Assembly: GCA_963592135.1 (NCBI GenBank)
Contig: CAVAVP010000029.1
Span: 1 to 21,913 of the forward strand
DNA length: 21,913 nucleotides
Source of the DNA: UBA3700 sp963592135
GTDB taxonomy: Bacteria > Bacillota > Clostridia > Christensenellales > UBA3700
Direction: 5' to 3'
In this document: positions 1-9,500 of the stretch, piece after piece
Layout of the letters: the number at the start of each line of letters is the position of its first letter
Numbering within the stretch: position 1 is the stretch's first letter
Translations under genes and position numbers: made by a program
The notes under the pieces: model-generated
The model's input: only the letters and a program-made list of their open reading frames with translations
The model's database searches: none
Told to the model about the DNA's origin: nothing

Positions 1-1
1 A

Positions 2-916
2 TGTACTACAAGATGCTCATATTGTTCTTTTTTAGCAGCGGAAATAAGTAGAGTAAAAAACCTAATTTGTCCATATACGCAAGAAGTCGTTGAAGAAATT
101 GAAATAACAAAGAAAATAATTCAAGAGAAAAATTTAATTGTTAAATCAGTCTACATTGGTGGTGGAACTCCAACCTCAATTGATGATGAATCATTTGAAA
201 AAATTGTTTCAGCAGCAAACTTTAATTGTAGTGAATACACAGTTGAAGCAGGAAGACCTGATACTATAACTCGTGAAAAATTAGATATTATGTCAAGATG
301 TGGTGTTACAAGAATTTCTATTAATCCACAAAGCTTTTGTCAAAAAACCCTTGATTTAATTGGAAGAAAACATACAATTCAAGACATTTTTAGTGTGTAT
401 AAAATGGCAAGGGAATACTCATTTGATATAAACATGGATTTAATTGCTATGTTACCAAATGAAACTTTTGAAGATTTTAAGTATTCAGTTGATACTGCGA
501 TTTCTCTAAATCCAGATAACATTACTGTTCATACACTTGCTTTGAAAAAAGGTTCCAAATTAATGGAGAATAATTATTCAAATGTATCCGAAAATTTACC
601 ATCAAAGATGGTAGATTATGCTATGAATACAATACTTGCTGCGGGCTATGAGCCATATTATATGTACAGGCAAAAACATATGTCAGGAAATCTTGAAAAT
701 GTTGGATATTGCAAAAAGAATAAAGAATGCATTTATAACATTGACATTATGGAAGAAACAACCTCAATTATTGCAGATGGTGCTGGAGCTATATCTAAAA
801 AGTTAGACATTAGCAAAAACCAGATAACTAGACTGCCTGAAGCAAAGGGACTTGATGTATATTTGCAAAGAAAAAATTCGATTATTGAAGATAAATATAA
901 TTTTTTTATTAATTAA
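2..916 (+). CDS. hemZ: HemZ, radical SAM coproporphyrinogen III oxidase-like protein (5' end outside window)
   Basis: The frame is open from the left edge, so this is the C-terminal ~304 residues of a protein whose family is usually close to 500. The visible part starts exactly on a radical SAM cluster motif, CTTRCSYCSF (CxxxCxxC, codons 2-31), followed by a GGGTPTS glycine motif near 161-181 that contributes to SAM binding. The C-terminal segment with YRQKHMSGNLENVGY and a later GAGAISK is the HemN/HemZ-type signature; the wording PYYMYRQK...NLENVGY fits HemZ rather than HemW. An ATG at 290 is internal and not the start. HemZ-type proteins are cytoplasmic 4Fe-4S enzymes proposed to act in oxygen-independent haem synthesis, although their activity is less certain than that of HemN. 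The next gene has its own promoter, so this gene ends an upstream unit. Confidence 0.88.
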   Translation, partial: CTTRCSYCSFLAAEISRVKNLICPYTQEVVEEIEITKKIIQEKNLIVKSVYIGGGTPTSIDDESFEKIVSAANFNCSEYTVEAGRPDTITREKLDIMSRCGVTRISINPQSFCQKTLDLIGRKHTIQDIFSVYKMAREYSFDINMDLIAMLPNETFEDFKYSVDTAISLNPDNITVHTLALKKGSKLMENNYSNVSENLPSKMVDYAMNTILAAGYEPYYMYRQKHMSGNLENVGYCKKNKECIYNIDIMEETTSIIADGAGAISKKLDISKNQITRLPEAKGLDVYLQRKNSIIEDKYNFFIN

Positions 917-928
917 TAATATTTTTAG

Positions 929-957
929 TTGCGGCAAAAAAAATATTTTGTTATGAT
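929..957 (+). promoter_or_regulatory. rpsO promoter (sigma-A type)
   Basis: TTGCGG (929-934), a 17-base spacer and TATGAT (952-957) make a near-consensus vegetative promoter. Transcription would start near 963-965, giving an rpsO leader of about 85 bases. It lies 12 bases after the hemZ stop, so rpsO is transcribed independently of hemZ. Confidence 0.75.
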
Positions 958-962
958 ATTAC

Positions 963-1049
963 CCGATACCAGTGCTAGGTTTAACAAAAACTCCGATGTT
1001 TTACGTAGTGCTTGGCGAATTAATTTTCCAAAGAAGGAGGATATAAACA
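963..1049 (+). promoter_or_regulatory. rpsO mRNA leader, candidate S15 autoregulatory structure
   Basis: The leader can fold into nested helices: CCA 969-971 with TGG 1013-1015, then after a small internal loop GCTA 974-977 with TAGT 1006-1009, and an inner hairpin AAAAC 987-991 / GTTTT 998-1002 closing a TCCGAT loop. The 974-977/1006-1009 helix begins with a G.U next to a C-G pair, the kind of feature S15 recognises in 16S rRNA. The hexamer AGTGCT also occurs twice (971-976, 1007-1012). S15 represses its own mRNA through unrelated leader structures in several bacteria; that this leader does so is inference. The AAGGAGG ribosome binding site is at 1034-1040. Confidence 0.45.
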
Positions 1050-1319
1050 ATGGAAAAGATCAACAAGAAAGAAATTATTGCACAATTCGGAAAGAATGAA
1101 AATGACACAGGTTCAGCTGAAGTTCAAATCGCTTTATTAACAGCAAGAATTAAACATTTAACTGAGCACTTAAAAGTTAACAAACAAGATTCTCATTCAA
1201 GAAAAGGTTTACAACAAATGGTAGGTTCTAGAAGAAGCTTACTTAAGTATCTTAAAGAAACAGATATTGTTCGTTATCGTGCAATTGTTGACAAGCTAGA
1301 TTTAAGAAGTTCTAACTAA
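1050..1319 (+). CDS. rpsO: 30S ribosomal protein S15
   Basis: The 89-residue product has the usual S15 length and sequence: a TGSAEVQIALLTARI segment, then LTEHLKVNKQDSHSRKGL and a basic C-terminal helix ending in YRAIVDKLDLR. S15 is a primary 16S rRNA-binding protein that nucleates the platform of the 30S subunit. The start is fixed by AAGGAGG nine bases upstream of the ATG. The gene has its own promoter and a terminator immediately downstream, and sits before pnp, the order found in very many bacteria. Arg codons include CGT as well as AGA, as expected of a highly expressed gene here. Confidence 0.98.
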   Translation: MEKINKKEIIAQFGKNENDTGSAEVQIALLTARIKHLTEHLKVNKQDSHSRKGLQQMVGSRRSLLKYLKETDIVRYRAIVDKLDLRSSN

Positions 1320-1329
1320 TAAAACTTAG

Positions 1330-1359
1330 GGGGTATTACTACAGGTAATGCCCCTTTTT
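1330..1359 (+). terminator. Rho-independent terminator after rpsO
   Basis: GGGGTATTAC (1330-1339) pairs with GTAATGCCCC (1345-1354), one pair being G.U, around a five-base loop, followed by TTTTT (1355-1359). It begins 10 bases after the rpsO stop. I see no convincing promoter between it and pnp, so pnp may depend partly on read-through, and the hairpin may also be an RNase processing site. Confidence 0.85.
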
Positions 1360-1432
1360 AAATCTAATTTTTTAAAGAAGTAATCAAAAAAAGGAAATTT
1401 ATAGATTAAATACTAATATTGGAGGATTAGTG

Positions 1433-3511
1433 ATGGAAAAGAAAATTTTTAAGACTATAATTGGCGGTAGAGAAGTTTCTGTAGAGACTGGCGCTTATTG
1501 TGGTCAAGCTAACGGAAGTTGTATCGTTAGATGTGGAGACACTGCTGTCATGGTAAATGCATGTATGGCAAAAGAAGCTAGAGAAGGTGTAGATTTCTTC
1601 CCATTATCTTGTGATTTTGAAGAGAAAATGTACGCTGTTGGTAAGATTCCAGGGGGATTCAAAAAGAGAGAAGGAAGAGCGTCAGATAAGGCAATTTTAA
1701 CATCAAGATTAATTGATAGACCTTTAAGACCTTTATTCCCAAAATTTTTCTATAACGATGTTACAGTTATAGCTACATGTTTATCAGTAGATACTAACAT
1801 ACCACCAGAAGTTTACGCTATGTTAGGTTCTTCTATTGCTTTAACAATTTCAGATATACCATTTGCAGGACCTACAGGTTCAGTTGTGGTTGGTTATGTT
1901 GATGGACAATATGTTATTAACCCAGATGCTGAACAAAGAGCAAAGAGTAAGTTAAGTTTAAATCTTTCTGGTACAAAAGATGCTATCTTAATGGTAGAAG
2001 CTGGATGTAACGAATTAACAGAAGAAGAAATGGTACAAGCTATCTTATTTGGACATGAAGAAATTAAGAAAATTGTTGCATGGATAGAAAGCATTCAAGC
2101 TGAAATCGGTAAAGAAAAGATTATTCCTAATATTTATCATCCAGCTGAAGATGTTAAGGCTGATGTTGAAGCTTACTGTGATACAAAGATGGATGAAGTT
2201 TTAACTCACTTTGATAGACATGAAAGAGAAGTTGCTGAAGAAGCATTGGATCAAGATGTTTATGCACATTTTGCCGAGAAATATCCAGATTCAAAGAGAG
2301 ATATTTATGAAACAATGTATGCAATGAAGAAAGCAAAAGTTAGAAAGAAGATTCTTGAAGAGGGAGTAAGACCAGATGGTAGAAGTTTAACAGAAATTAG
2401 ACCAATTTGGTGTGAAACAGGTATTCTTCCAAGAGTTCATGGTTCTGCTATATTTACAAGAGGACAAACACAAGCTTTAACAACATGTACTTTAGGTTCA
2501 ATTTCTGAAGTTCAAAAGTTAGAAGGATTAGATGAAGATTCTTGCAAGAGATATATGCATCAATATAACATGCCAGGATATACAACAGGTGAAGCAAAAC
2601 CTCTAAAGAGCCCAGGTAGAAGAGAAATTGGACACGGAGCTTTAGCAGAAAGAGCATTAGAGCCAGTTATTCCACCAGTTGAAGAGTTCCCATATGCAAT
2701 CAGAATGGTTTCAGATATCTTATCTTCAAATGGCTCTACATCAATGGCTTCAACATGTGGTTCTACATTGGCATTAATGGATGCAGGTGTACCTATTAGA
2801 AAACCGGTTGCAGGTGTAGCTATGGGATTAATCTCTAATGAAGATAAATCTAAGGTTGCTGTTATGACAGATATCCAAGGATTAGAGGATTTCCTAGGTG
2901 ATATGGACTTTAAGGTTACAGGTACAGTTGATGGAATTACGGCTATCCAAATGGATATTAAGATTAAAGGTATTAATGAAAAAATCTTAAGACAAGCCTT
3001 AGCTCAAGCAAGAGAGGGTAGATTATTTATCTTAAATAAGATGTTAGAAACAATCCCTGAACCAAGAAAAGAATTATCTAAATTTGCTCCAAAGATTGTA
3101 TCATTCCAAATCAATCCAGATAAGATTAAAGATGTTATCGGATCAGGTGGTAAGACAATCAATAAGATCATTGAAGATACAGGCGTTAAGATTGATATCA
3201 ACGACTTTGGTGATGTATTTGTTTCATCAATAGATACAGAAATGATTGAAAAAGCTAAAAAGACAATTCAATTAATTTGTTCAGATCCAGAAGTTGGTGA
3301 GGAATTAACGGGAATTGTTGTAAGAATTATGAATTTTGGTGCATTTGTAGAAATTGCTCCAGGAAAAGATGCTATGATCCATATTTCTAAATTAAAGAAA
3401 GAAAGAGTTGAGAAGGTTGAAGATGTATTAAAACTTGGTGACAAGGTTAAAGTACAAGTAATCGATATCAACGAAAAAGGAATTGGATTAAAACTTCTAG
3501 AAGTTCTATAA
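1433..3511 (+). CDS. pnp: Polyribonucleotide nucleotidyltransferase (PNPase)
   Basis: The product of 692 residues matches the family length. It catalyses phosphorolytic 3'-to-5' RNA degradation, releasing nucleoside diphosphates. Domain order is complete: a first RNase PH-like domain (about 10-215, with FFPLSCDFEEKMYAVGKIPGG), a helical linker, the catalytic second RNase PH domain (about 320-545) with the phosphate-binding SNGSTSMASTCG and the acidic DIQGLEDFLGDMDFKV, a KH domain with IGSGGKTI, and a C-terminal S1 domain with GIVVRIMNFGAFVEI. GGAGG at 1421-1425 lies seven bases before the ATG at 1433; a GTG three bases upstream is also in frame but only four bases from the GGAGG, so the ATG is preferred. 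It follows rpsO and ends in a strong terminator. Confidence 0.97.
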   Translation: MEKKIFKTIIGGREVSVETGAYCGQANGSCIVRCGDTAVMVNACMAKEAREGVDFFPLSCDFEEKMYAVGKIPGGFKKREGRASDKAILTSRLIDRPLRPLFPKFFYNDVTVIATCLSVDTNIPPEVYAMLGSSIALTISDIPFAGPTGSVVVGYVDGQYVINPDAEQRAKSKLSLNLSGTKDAILMVEAGCNELTEEEMVQAILFGHEEIKKIVAWIESIQAEIGKEKIIPNIYHPAEDVKADVEAYCDTKMDEVLTHFDRHEREVAEEALDQDVYAHFAEKYPDSKRDIYETMYAMKKAKVRKKILEEGVRPDGRSLTEIRPIWCETGILPRVHGSAIFTRGQTQALTTCTLGSISEVQKLEGLDEDSCKRYMHQYNMPGYTTGEAKPLKSPGRREIGHGALAERALEPVIPPVEEFPYAIRMVSDILSSNGSTSMASTCGSTLALMDAGVPIRKPVAGVAMGLISNEDKSKVAVMTDIQGLEDFLGDMDFKVTGTVDGITAIQMDIKIKGINEKILRQALAQAREGRLFILNKMLETIPEPRKELSKFAPKIVSFQINPDKIKDVIGSGGKTINKIIEDTGVKIDINDFGDVFVSSIDTEMIEKAKKTIQLICSDPEVGEELTGIVVRIMNFGAFVEIAPGKDAMIHISKLKKERVEKVEDVLKLGDKVKVQVIDINEKGIGLKLLEVL

Positions 3512-3531
3512 TCTTAGAAAATATTGAGTTT

Positions 3532-3568
3532 AAGGTGCATCGAAAATAAATCGATGCACCTTTTTTTT
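3532..3568 (+). terminator. Rho-independent terminator after pnp
   Basis: A perfect 12-base-pair stem, AAGGTGCATCGA (3532-3543) with TCGATGCACCTT (3551-3562), encloses a seven-base AAATAAA loop and runs into eight T residues (3561-3568). It is the most stable terminator in the window and separates pnp from the M16 peptidase gene. Confidence 0.93.
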
Positions 3569-3716
3569 ATATGGTAATAAATGTTTACTATATTTATATA
3601 AAACAAAATTTTTATATTTTGTATAAATAATATTAATAGTGTTTTAGAAATAAACCTATATTAATTAAATTTATGCTATTTGATTTTAAAAATATAAAGG
3701 AGTATAATTTTCACAT

Positions 3717-4982
3717 ATGAAAACTATAATTAAAACATTTAATAGTGGATTGCGTTTAGCATATATGCAAAGACAAAATGTTAGAAGTGTTGCAATTTGT
3801 ATTCTTTGTGGTGTAGGGTCACAAAATGAAACAACAAAGAATAATGGTATTTCACATTTTATTGAGCATACTGTTTTTAAAGGAACTAAAACCCGTTCAT
3901 CATTTGATATTGTAAATGAAATTGAGAGTATTGGTGCTCAAACTAATGCATTTACTTCAAAAGAAAATACTTGTTTTTATACATATTCTGTAAATTCGGA
4001 TGTAGACAAGTGTGCCGAAATTCTTTCAGATATGCTTTTTAATTCAACTTTTGAAAAAAAAGAGTTAGAAAGTGAAAAGAAAGTAGTTTGCGAAGAAATA
4101 TCTATGAGTGAGGATGATAATGAGGGGGGGTGTTTTGATTTACTGTCTGAAGGATATTTTGGAAAAGACACGCCATTTGGTAGAGATATTTTAGGTACAA
4201 CAGAGAATGTAAAAAGTTTTACTAAACAAGATATTGAAAAATATATGAGAGAAAACTATTGTGCTAAAGATGTCGTTATAACAATTTGTGGTTCTATTAC
4301 TTTAGAAAAAGCAACAGAACTTATTGAAAAATATTTTGAGGGCAAGTTTTCTAATAAGAAAGATAGAATATGGAGACAGCCTAAATTATCTACAAATCAA
4401 ATATACGTTCACAAGTTTAAAGATATTGAACAAGCAAATATTTGTATAGGGATGAACGGTGAATGTAGATACGGGGGAAAATTGCTAGCCTCAAAAGTAG
4501 CCCATGAAATTTTTGGTGGTGGAATGAGTTCAAGATTATTCCAAGAAGTTAGAGAAAAACATGGACTTGCTTATTCGACATTTGCAGTGGGTAGTGGATA
4601 TGTTAATAATGGCATAACTAATATTTATATTGGTACAAATATAAATAGTGCCGCAAAAGCTGTAGAATTAACGCGAGATTTAATAAAAGATATAAAGAAA
4701 AATGGATTTACTAAAGAGGAAGTTGAAAAAGGTAAGAACGCTATAAAAAGTGCTTTAATCTTTAGCAATGAAGGTAATATTGGAATTATGAGGCAAATAT
4801 CTAAATTTGCATTAAATTATGATAAGGCCTTTGATGTTGATGACTTTGTTGATATAGTAGAAAATCTTACAGTTGACGATGTAAATCAAGCATTTAATGA
4901 GTGTTATGATATTTCAACAGCATCAGTTGCATATGTAGGAAGAGAAATAAAAGAAGATTTACTAGAAGTTTTTAGTAAATAA
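3717..4982 (+). CDS. mlpA: M16B family zinc peptidase (MlpA/YmxG type)
   Basis: The 421-residue protein has the inverted zinc motif HFIEH (H47, E50 catalytic, H51) and the distal zinc ligand E127 in CEEISM, the spacing typical of M16 peptidases. The C-terminal half carries GGGMSSRLFQEVREKHGLAY, the conserved R/Y segment of the second M16 lobe. The single-lobe-pair length of ~420 residues is that of M16B bacterial/mitochondrial-processing-like peptidases. No signal peptide is visible, so it should be cytoplasmic. The location after rpsO-pnp matches B. subtilis mlpA (ymxG). AAAGGAG at 3696-3702 is 14 bases before the ATG, unusually far; no better start is visible. The substrate is unknown. The gap to ktrB is eight bases. 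Confidence 0.88.
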   Translation: MKTIIKTFNSGLRLAYMQRQNVRSVAICILCGVGSQNETTKNNGISHFIEHTVFKGTKTRSSFDIVNEIESIGAQTNAFTSKENTCFYTYSVNSDVDKCAEILSDMLFNSTFEKKELESEKKVVCEEISMSEDDNEGGCFDLLSEGYFGKDTPFGRDILGTTENVKSFTKQDIEKYMRENYCAKDVVITICGSITLEKATELIEKYFEGKFSNKKDRIWRQPKLSTNQIYVHKFKDIEQANICIGMNGECRYGGKLLASKVAHEIFGGGMSSRLFQEVREKHGLAYSTFAVGSGYVNNGITNIYIGTNINSAAKAVELTRDLIKDIKKNGFTKEEVEKGKNAIKSALIFSNEGNIGIMRQISKFALNYDKAFDVDDFVDIVENLTVDDVNQAFNECYDISTASVAYVGREIKEDLLEVFSK

Positions 4983-4990
4983 AAAGTAAT

Positions 4991-6424
4991 ATGGACTTAA
5001 CTAGAATTAAAAAAAAAGAACAAAATTCTTCCGATTCTCTTAAAAATAAAATACATAAGAGAAGAGGGAGAATTTCATCACTATCTGCAGTTATCCTCAT
5101 TTATATTGGGGCTATCTTCGCAGGTAGTTTTCTTTTAAGTCTTCCTTATTCAGCAAAAGGTGGCACATGGACTAATTACTTAGATGCTCTCTTTACAGCA
5201 ACATCAGCTTGCTGTATTACAGGATTTGTAACTGTAGATACATTTACACATTGGTCGCTTTTTGGCCAAATAGTAATAATGCTAGAAATGGAATTAGGTG
5301 GTATTGGATTTATGACCTTTATAGCATTGTTAACTAGAGCGGTGGGCTTCAAATTAAGATATAAGGATAGAAAATTTTTAATGGAATCCGTAGGTTTTAA
5401 GGATAAAAACGGATTTTTACATGTTCTTTCTAATATTATAGTTGGATCTTTATTTTTTGAAATAATTGGCGCTGGAGTTTTGTGTATAAGATTTATACCT
5501 GACTTTGGAGTTGGTCAAGGTATTTATTATGCATTTTTCCATTCAATTTCTGCATTTTGTAACGCAGGTTTTGATTTAATGGGAGTTTGGGGAACACCTT
5601 ATGCTTCACTTACAATGTATCAAGGAGATGTGTTAGTTGCCGTAACATTATCTGTTCTTATATTTATGGGTGGCTTAGGCTTTATTTGTTGGGACGATTT
5701 AATGTCTTCAAAATTTAAGTTTAGTGAATTAAAATTACATACTCAATTAACAATGCTTGGCTCGTTTTTCTTAGTTATATTCTCAACAATAATATTTTAT
5801 GGCCTAGAGTATAATAATGCGCTTGCGAATTTGTCTGTAGGAGATAGAATCTTAAGTTGCTTTTTCCAAGCAGTAAATGCAAGATCTGCAGGATTTACAA
5901 CAATAGATATGTCAACACTTAATGATGCAAGTTTAGCCTTTACTATGCTTATAATGTTTATTGGAGCAGGCTCTGGTTCTGCCGGCGGAGGAATAAAGGT
6001 AACCACATTTATTATTGTTACACTTGGAACAATTGTTCTTGCAACTGGTAAAAATGAAATTGTTTTTGGTGGCAAGAAAATCTCAAGAGAAACTATAAAT
6101 CAAGCACTTGCAATTGTTGTTGCGTATATTCTTATTATATTTGTTTCCACTGTCACAATCCTTTGGATTGAATCTTCGTGGGGAATTAGTGATTTAAAAC
6201 TTGTAGATGCTTTATTTGAATGTGTGTCAGCTATGGGAACTACAGGTATGAGTTCAAGTTTAAAAATTGCAGATTTACATATTGCATCTAGACTTATAAT
6301 TATTATTCTTATGTTTATGGGTCGTGTTGGAATTCTAACACTAGTTTTAACGCTAACGTCATCTTCAAGAAATAAAAGAGAAGACCCTGTAATACTTCCT
6401 GAAGAAAATGTCATGATAGGTTAA
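4991..6424 (+). CDS. ktrB: KtrB/TrkH-type potassium transporter, membrane subunit
   Basis: The 477-residue polytopic membrane protein shows the four pore-loop filter segments of the Trk/Ktr family: TSACCITGF (72-79 region), SISAFCNAGFD, VNARSAGFTT and VSAMGTTGM, each with the filter glycine. The N-terminus is a basic cytoplasmic stretch of about 30 residues. The C-terminus, PVILPEENVMIG, resembles the PEEKI..G ending of KtrB proteins, favouring a KtrB (often Na+-assisted) assignment over TrkH. These subunits work with a cytoplasmic RCK-domain gating partner (KtrA/TrkA), which is not in this window. No clear Shine-Dalgarno precedes the ATG; with only eight bases after the mlpA stop, translation is probably coupled to the upstream gene. 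Confidence 0.88.
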   Translation: MDLTRIKKKEQNSSDSLKNKIHKRRGRISSLSAVILIYIGAIFAGSFLLSLPYSAKGGTWTNYLDALFTATSACCITGFVTVDTFTHWSLFGQIVIMLEMELGGIGFMTFIALLTRAVGFKLRYKDRKFLMESVGFKDKNGFLHVLSNIIVGSLFFEIIGAGVLCIRFIPDFGVGQGIYYAFFHSISAFCNAGFDLMGVWGTPYASLTMYQGDVLVAVTLSVLIFMGGLGFICWDDLMSSKFKFSELKLHTQLTMLGSFFLVIFSTIIFYGLEYNNALANLSVGDRILSCFFQAVNARSAGFTTIDMSTLNDASLAFTMLIMFIGAGSGSAGGGIKVTTFIIVTLGTIVLATGKNEIVFGGKKISRETINQALAIVVAYILIIFVSTVTILWIESSWGISDLKLVDALFECVSAMGTTGMSSSLKIADLHIASRLIIIILMFMGRVGILTLVLTLTSSSRNKREDPVILPEENVMIG

Positions 6425-6532
6425 AAATACAATTTGCTTTTAAAAAAATTAATTAAATATAGAAATTTTACATATTTTCTTAATAAAACATTTCCAATAA
6501 GATAAATAAATATATTTTTTTACGCGTGCGTG

Positions 6533-6541
6533 TGTTATAAT
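6533..6541 (+). promoter_or_regulatory. Candidate extended -10 promoter of ftsK operon
   Basis: TGTTATAAT (6533-6541) is a perfect extended -10 element, with no good -35 hexamer at 16-18 bases upstream, as is common with TGn promoters. Transcription would begin near 6548, about 28 bases before the ftsK ATG. It follows an alternating purine-pyrimidine tract at 6522-6534 in otherwise AT-only sequence. It could drive ftsK-pgsA-rimO-cinA-recA, where the gaps are at most 14 bases. Confidence 0.6.
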
Positions 6542-6575
6542 TTATACGTGTAATTGTAGTTAAATGGGGGTTAGC

Positions 6576-9500
6576 ATGGCTAATCAAGACGAAAGTAAAC
6601 TAGATAGATTTTTTAAGGGATTAATCTTTATAGGATTATTTGGCCTTGTTGACCTAATTTTACTGGGTGTTTTTGGTTACTCAGGCAGCTTTGTAAAAAA
6701 TGCAATGTTAGGTATTTTTGGATATGCAGTGTATGGATATGCTCTCGCAGGAACAGTAATGGGGATATTAATTACAATTGGATGTAAACCAAAAGTGTCC
6801 ATAGGGGTAACATTAAATTATATTGCAATATTATTTGTAATTATTTGTATAGGACATTTAATTACTTATCAAGAGTTTTCATCGCTTAGTTATACAGAAT
6901 ATTTATTGAATGCATTTAACTCGCATGATTCACTTGCGGGTATAGTATTTTGTTCTTTTTTATATCCACTTGCTAAATTAAAAACTTTTTCAATAGTATT
7001 TCTAAGTTTAATACTTGTAGGTTTAATTGCTCTTGTGATTGTAAGTCAACTTAACTTTGAAATTGGTGGTATTAAATTAAGAGAAAGAAAGCATAAAAAA
7101 GCTGAAAAGAGAGAAAATAGTATAAATAGTGGCGAGGTTTATTCTGAAATACCAGAAACTCACGATGACATTAAGTTATATAATGGTGATGTTAATGGTA
7201 ATGAATTTTCAAATAAAGATTTTAAGACTAGAAAAAGAAGAGAAAACTTTGATGAAATTAAGCCAATTGATGAGGTAAGTACAGAATCTATAGAAGAAAA
7301 TCTTGCAGATTCTTCATTAAGTCAAGAAGAGCAAGACAATATTATCTCAGGAATTGGTATGGATATAGGAAATTCAGATGAGATTGAACTTGCAAGACAA
7401 AAAGCAATGGAATTTGATAACGCATTAACAATTATTCCACCTATTAATATAGAAAATAATCAAGAAGAAAAAGAACATCATATTGATGAATCTCAAGTTC
7501 CAAGAGGATATTTTAACTCAGATAGAAAAGCTCAAATACAAGAAAATAATGATTCAGGAATTAATGATAATTTAGGAGTTTATATTCCAAAGATTAATCC
7601 TGCATTTGAAAGACCTAGTGAACAAATGCCAAGAAATCAATATGGAGCACCTTTATCTAACGAAAATAAACAGGATGAGTATGAAGAACCAGCATCATCT
7701 ATGTTAGGTAAAAATGATCCAATGGAAAAATTAATGAATCATTTCTTAGAAGAAGAGAAAAAGAAAGAAGAAACGGGTATTTATCAAGAAGAAATGCAAG
7801 AAGATGATTCGATGCCAGATTTTTCTCAAAGTATTTTTGAAAATGATGATAATAAAGATGAGGACATAGAGGAAGCACACATCGCAAAGCCTAATAATGA
7901 TATTTTAGGATTTTTAAATAAAGAAAATGCTAAAAAGGACAATGAGGAAATTGAAAAATTTGCAAAACCTTTAACTCCACCTTTAGATGAAAAGAAAGAG
8001 GTAAAGGAAGAACCAAGAAAGATTGAGCCATTATTTGTTCCAAAAGCTCCTGTTAAACCTAAACAAGAGGAAGTAAAGAAGGAAGAAGTAAAAGAAAAGC
8101 CAAGGCATGTTTTTTCAAAGTATAACCCACCTGATGTATCAGTTTTAGATGATTTAGAAATAAGACCTTTAGATAGATCTGAAATGGAAAGAAAAGCTGA
8201 GGATTTAAAGAAAACTTTAGCCGCATATAAGGTAGATATTGAAATCCAAAATATAATTATGGGACCTACATTCTCAAGAATTGAGTTCAGTAAGGAACTT
8301 TCAACACCAGTTTCAAAAATTACACAAAGAGAAGCGGATATTAAGATGGCGCTATGCGTAAGTAGTATGAGACTTTTGGCTCCAATTCCGGGTAAGAATT
8401 TATGTGGTGTAGAAATTCCTAATTCTGTTAGAAATCCAGTTCCATTTAAAGAAGTGTTCTTAAGTGATGAGTATCAAAAAGCAATTCATGATCCTAAGAA
8501 ATATTTAGTATTTGCGTTTGGTCAAGACATTGAGGGGCATAACTATTCATATGATATGGTTGACGCACCTCATATGTTAATTGCAGGTGCCACAAAATCT
8601 GGTAAATCTGTTGCTATAAACGTTATGCTTGCATCGCTATTATGTAGATATTCACCAGAAGAATTAAGATTAATCTTATTTGATCCAAAGAAGGTTGAGT
8701 TTAAACCTTATGAAGGTATTCCTCATCTTCTTATACCAAATATTTTAACTGAAGTTCCTAAGGCTATGAACGCCATGAATTGGGCCATAAATGAAATGGA
8801 AAGAAGATATACTTTACTTGAAACAAATGGTGTTAGAGATATTCAAGAATATAATAAATTACCAGAAGTTAAAGCTGATAAATCCTTGTATGTTCCATAT
8901 ATCGTTATAGTTATTGATGAGTTTGGTGAAGTAGCAGCAGATGCTACATATAAAAAGCAATTTGAAATAGCAGTTCAAAGACTTACACAAAAAGCAAGAG
9001 CTGCAGGTATTCATTTAGTATTAGCAACTCAAAGACCTTCAGTTAATATAATTTCAGGTACTATTAAAGCCAATATCCCTACAAGAATATGTTTAAAATG
9101 TACATCAGGTATAGATAGTAATACAATTCTAGATCAAGTAGGCGGTGAAGAATTGTTGGGCCGTGGTGATATGCTATTTATGAGTGCTGAAAAAGGAAGT
9201 GAACTAGATAGAGTCCAAGGTGCATTATTAGATACGCCATCATTGGATAATTTAATTAGTCAAATAAAAGCAAAGAATGAAGTTTATTTTGATGAAGATG
9301 CAGCAGCTATTATTAATAAAGAACCAGAAGAACCAAAGACTGAAACTATGGTTGAAGATAAAACTGAAAAAGGATTAGATCCAGTCTTTTTGCAAGCTCT
9401 TGAGGTTTGTATAGATAACAATAATGTATCTACATCTTTCCTTCAAAGAAAAATCTCTGTAGGGTTCCCAAAAGCCGCAAAAATTGTGGATTGGATGGTG

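Noticed and set aside
290..916. Complete 208-residue gene starting at ATG 290
   Set aside because: The frame stays open to the left edge and contains the radical SAM CxxxCxxC and glycine motifs upstream of 290, so this is an internal Met of truncated hemZ.
3603..3622. ACAAAAT-N6-ATTTTGT inverted repeat upstream of mlpA as an operator
   Set aside because: In a sequence this rich in A and T, a seven-base A/T-dominated palindrome is expected by chance, and no promoter with good hexamers could be placed on it.
6522..6534. Alternating purine-pyrimidine tract before ftsK as a Z-DNA or regulatory element
   Set aside because: Only about 13 bases long and partly explained by the TGn of the extended -10; too short to claim more.
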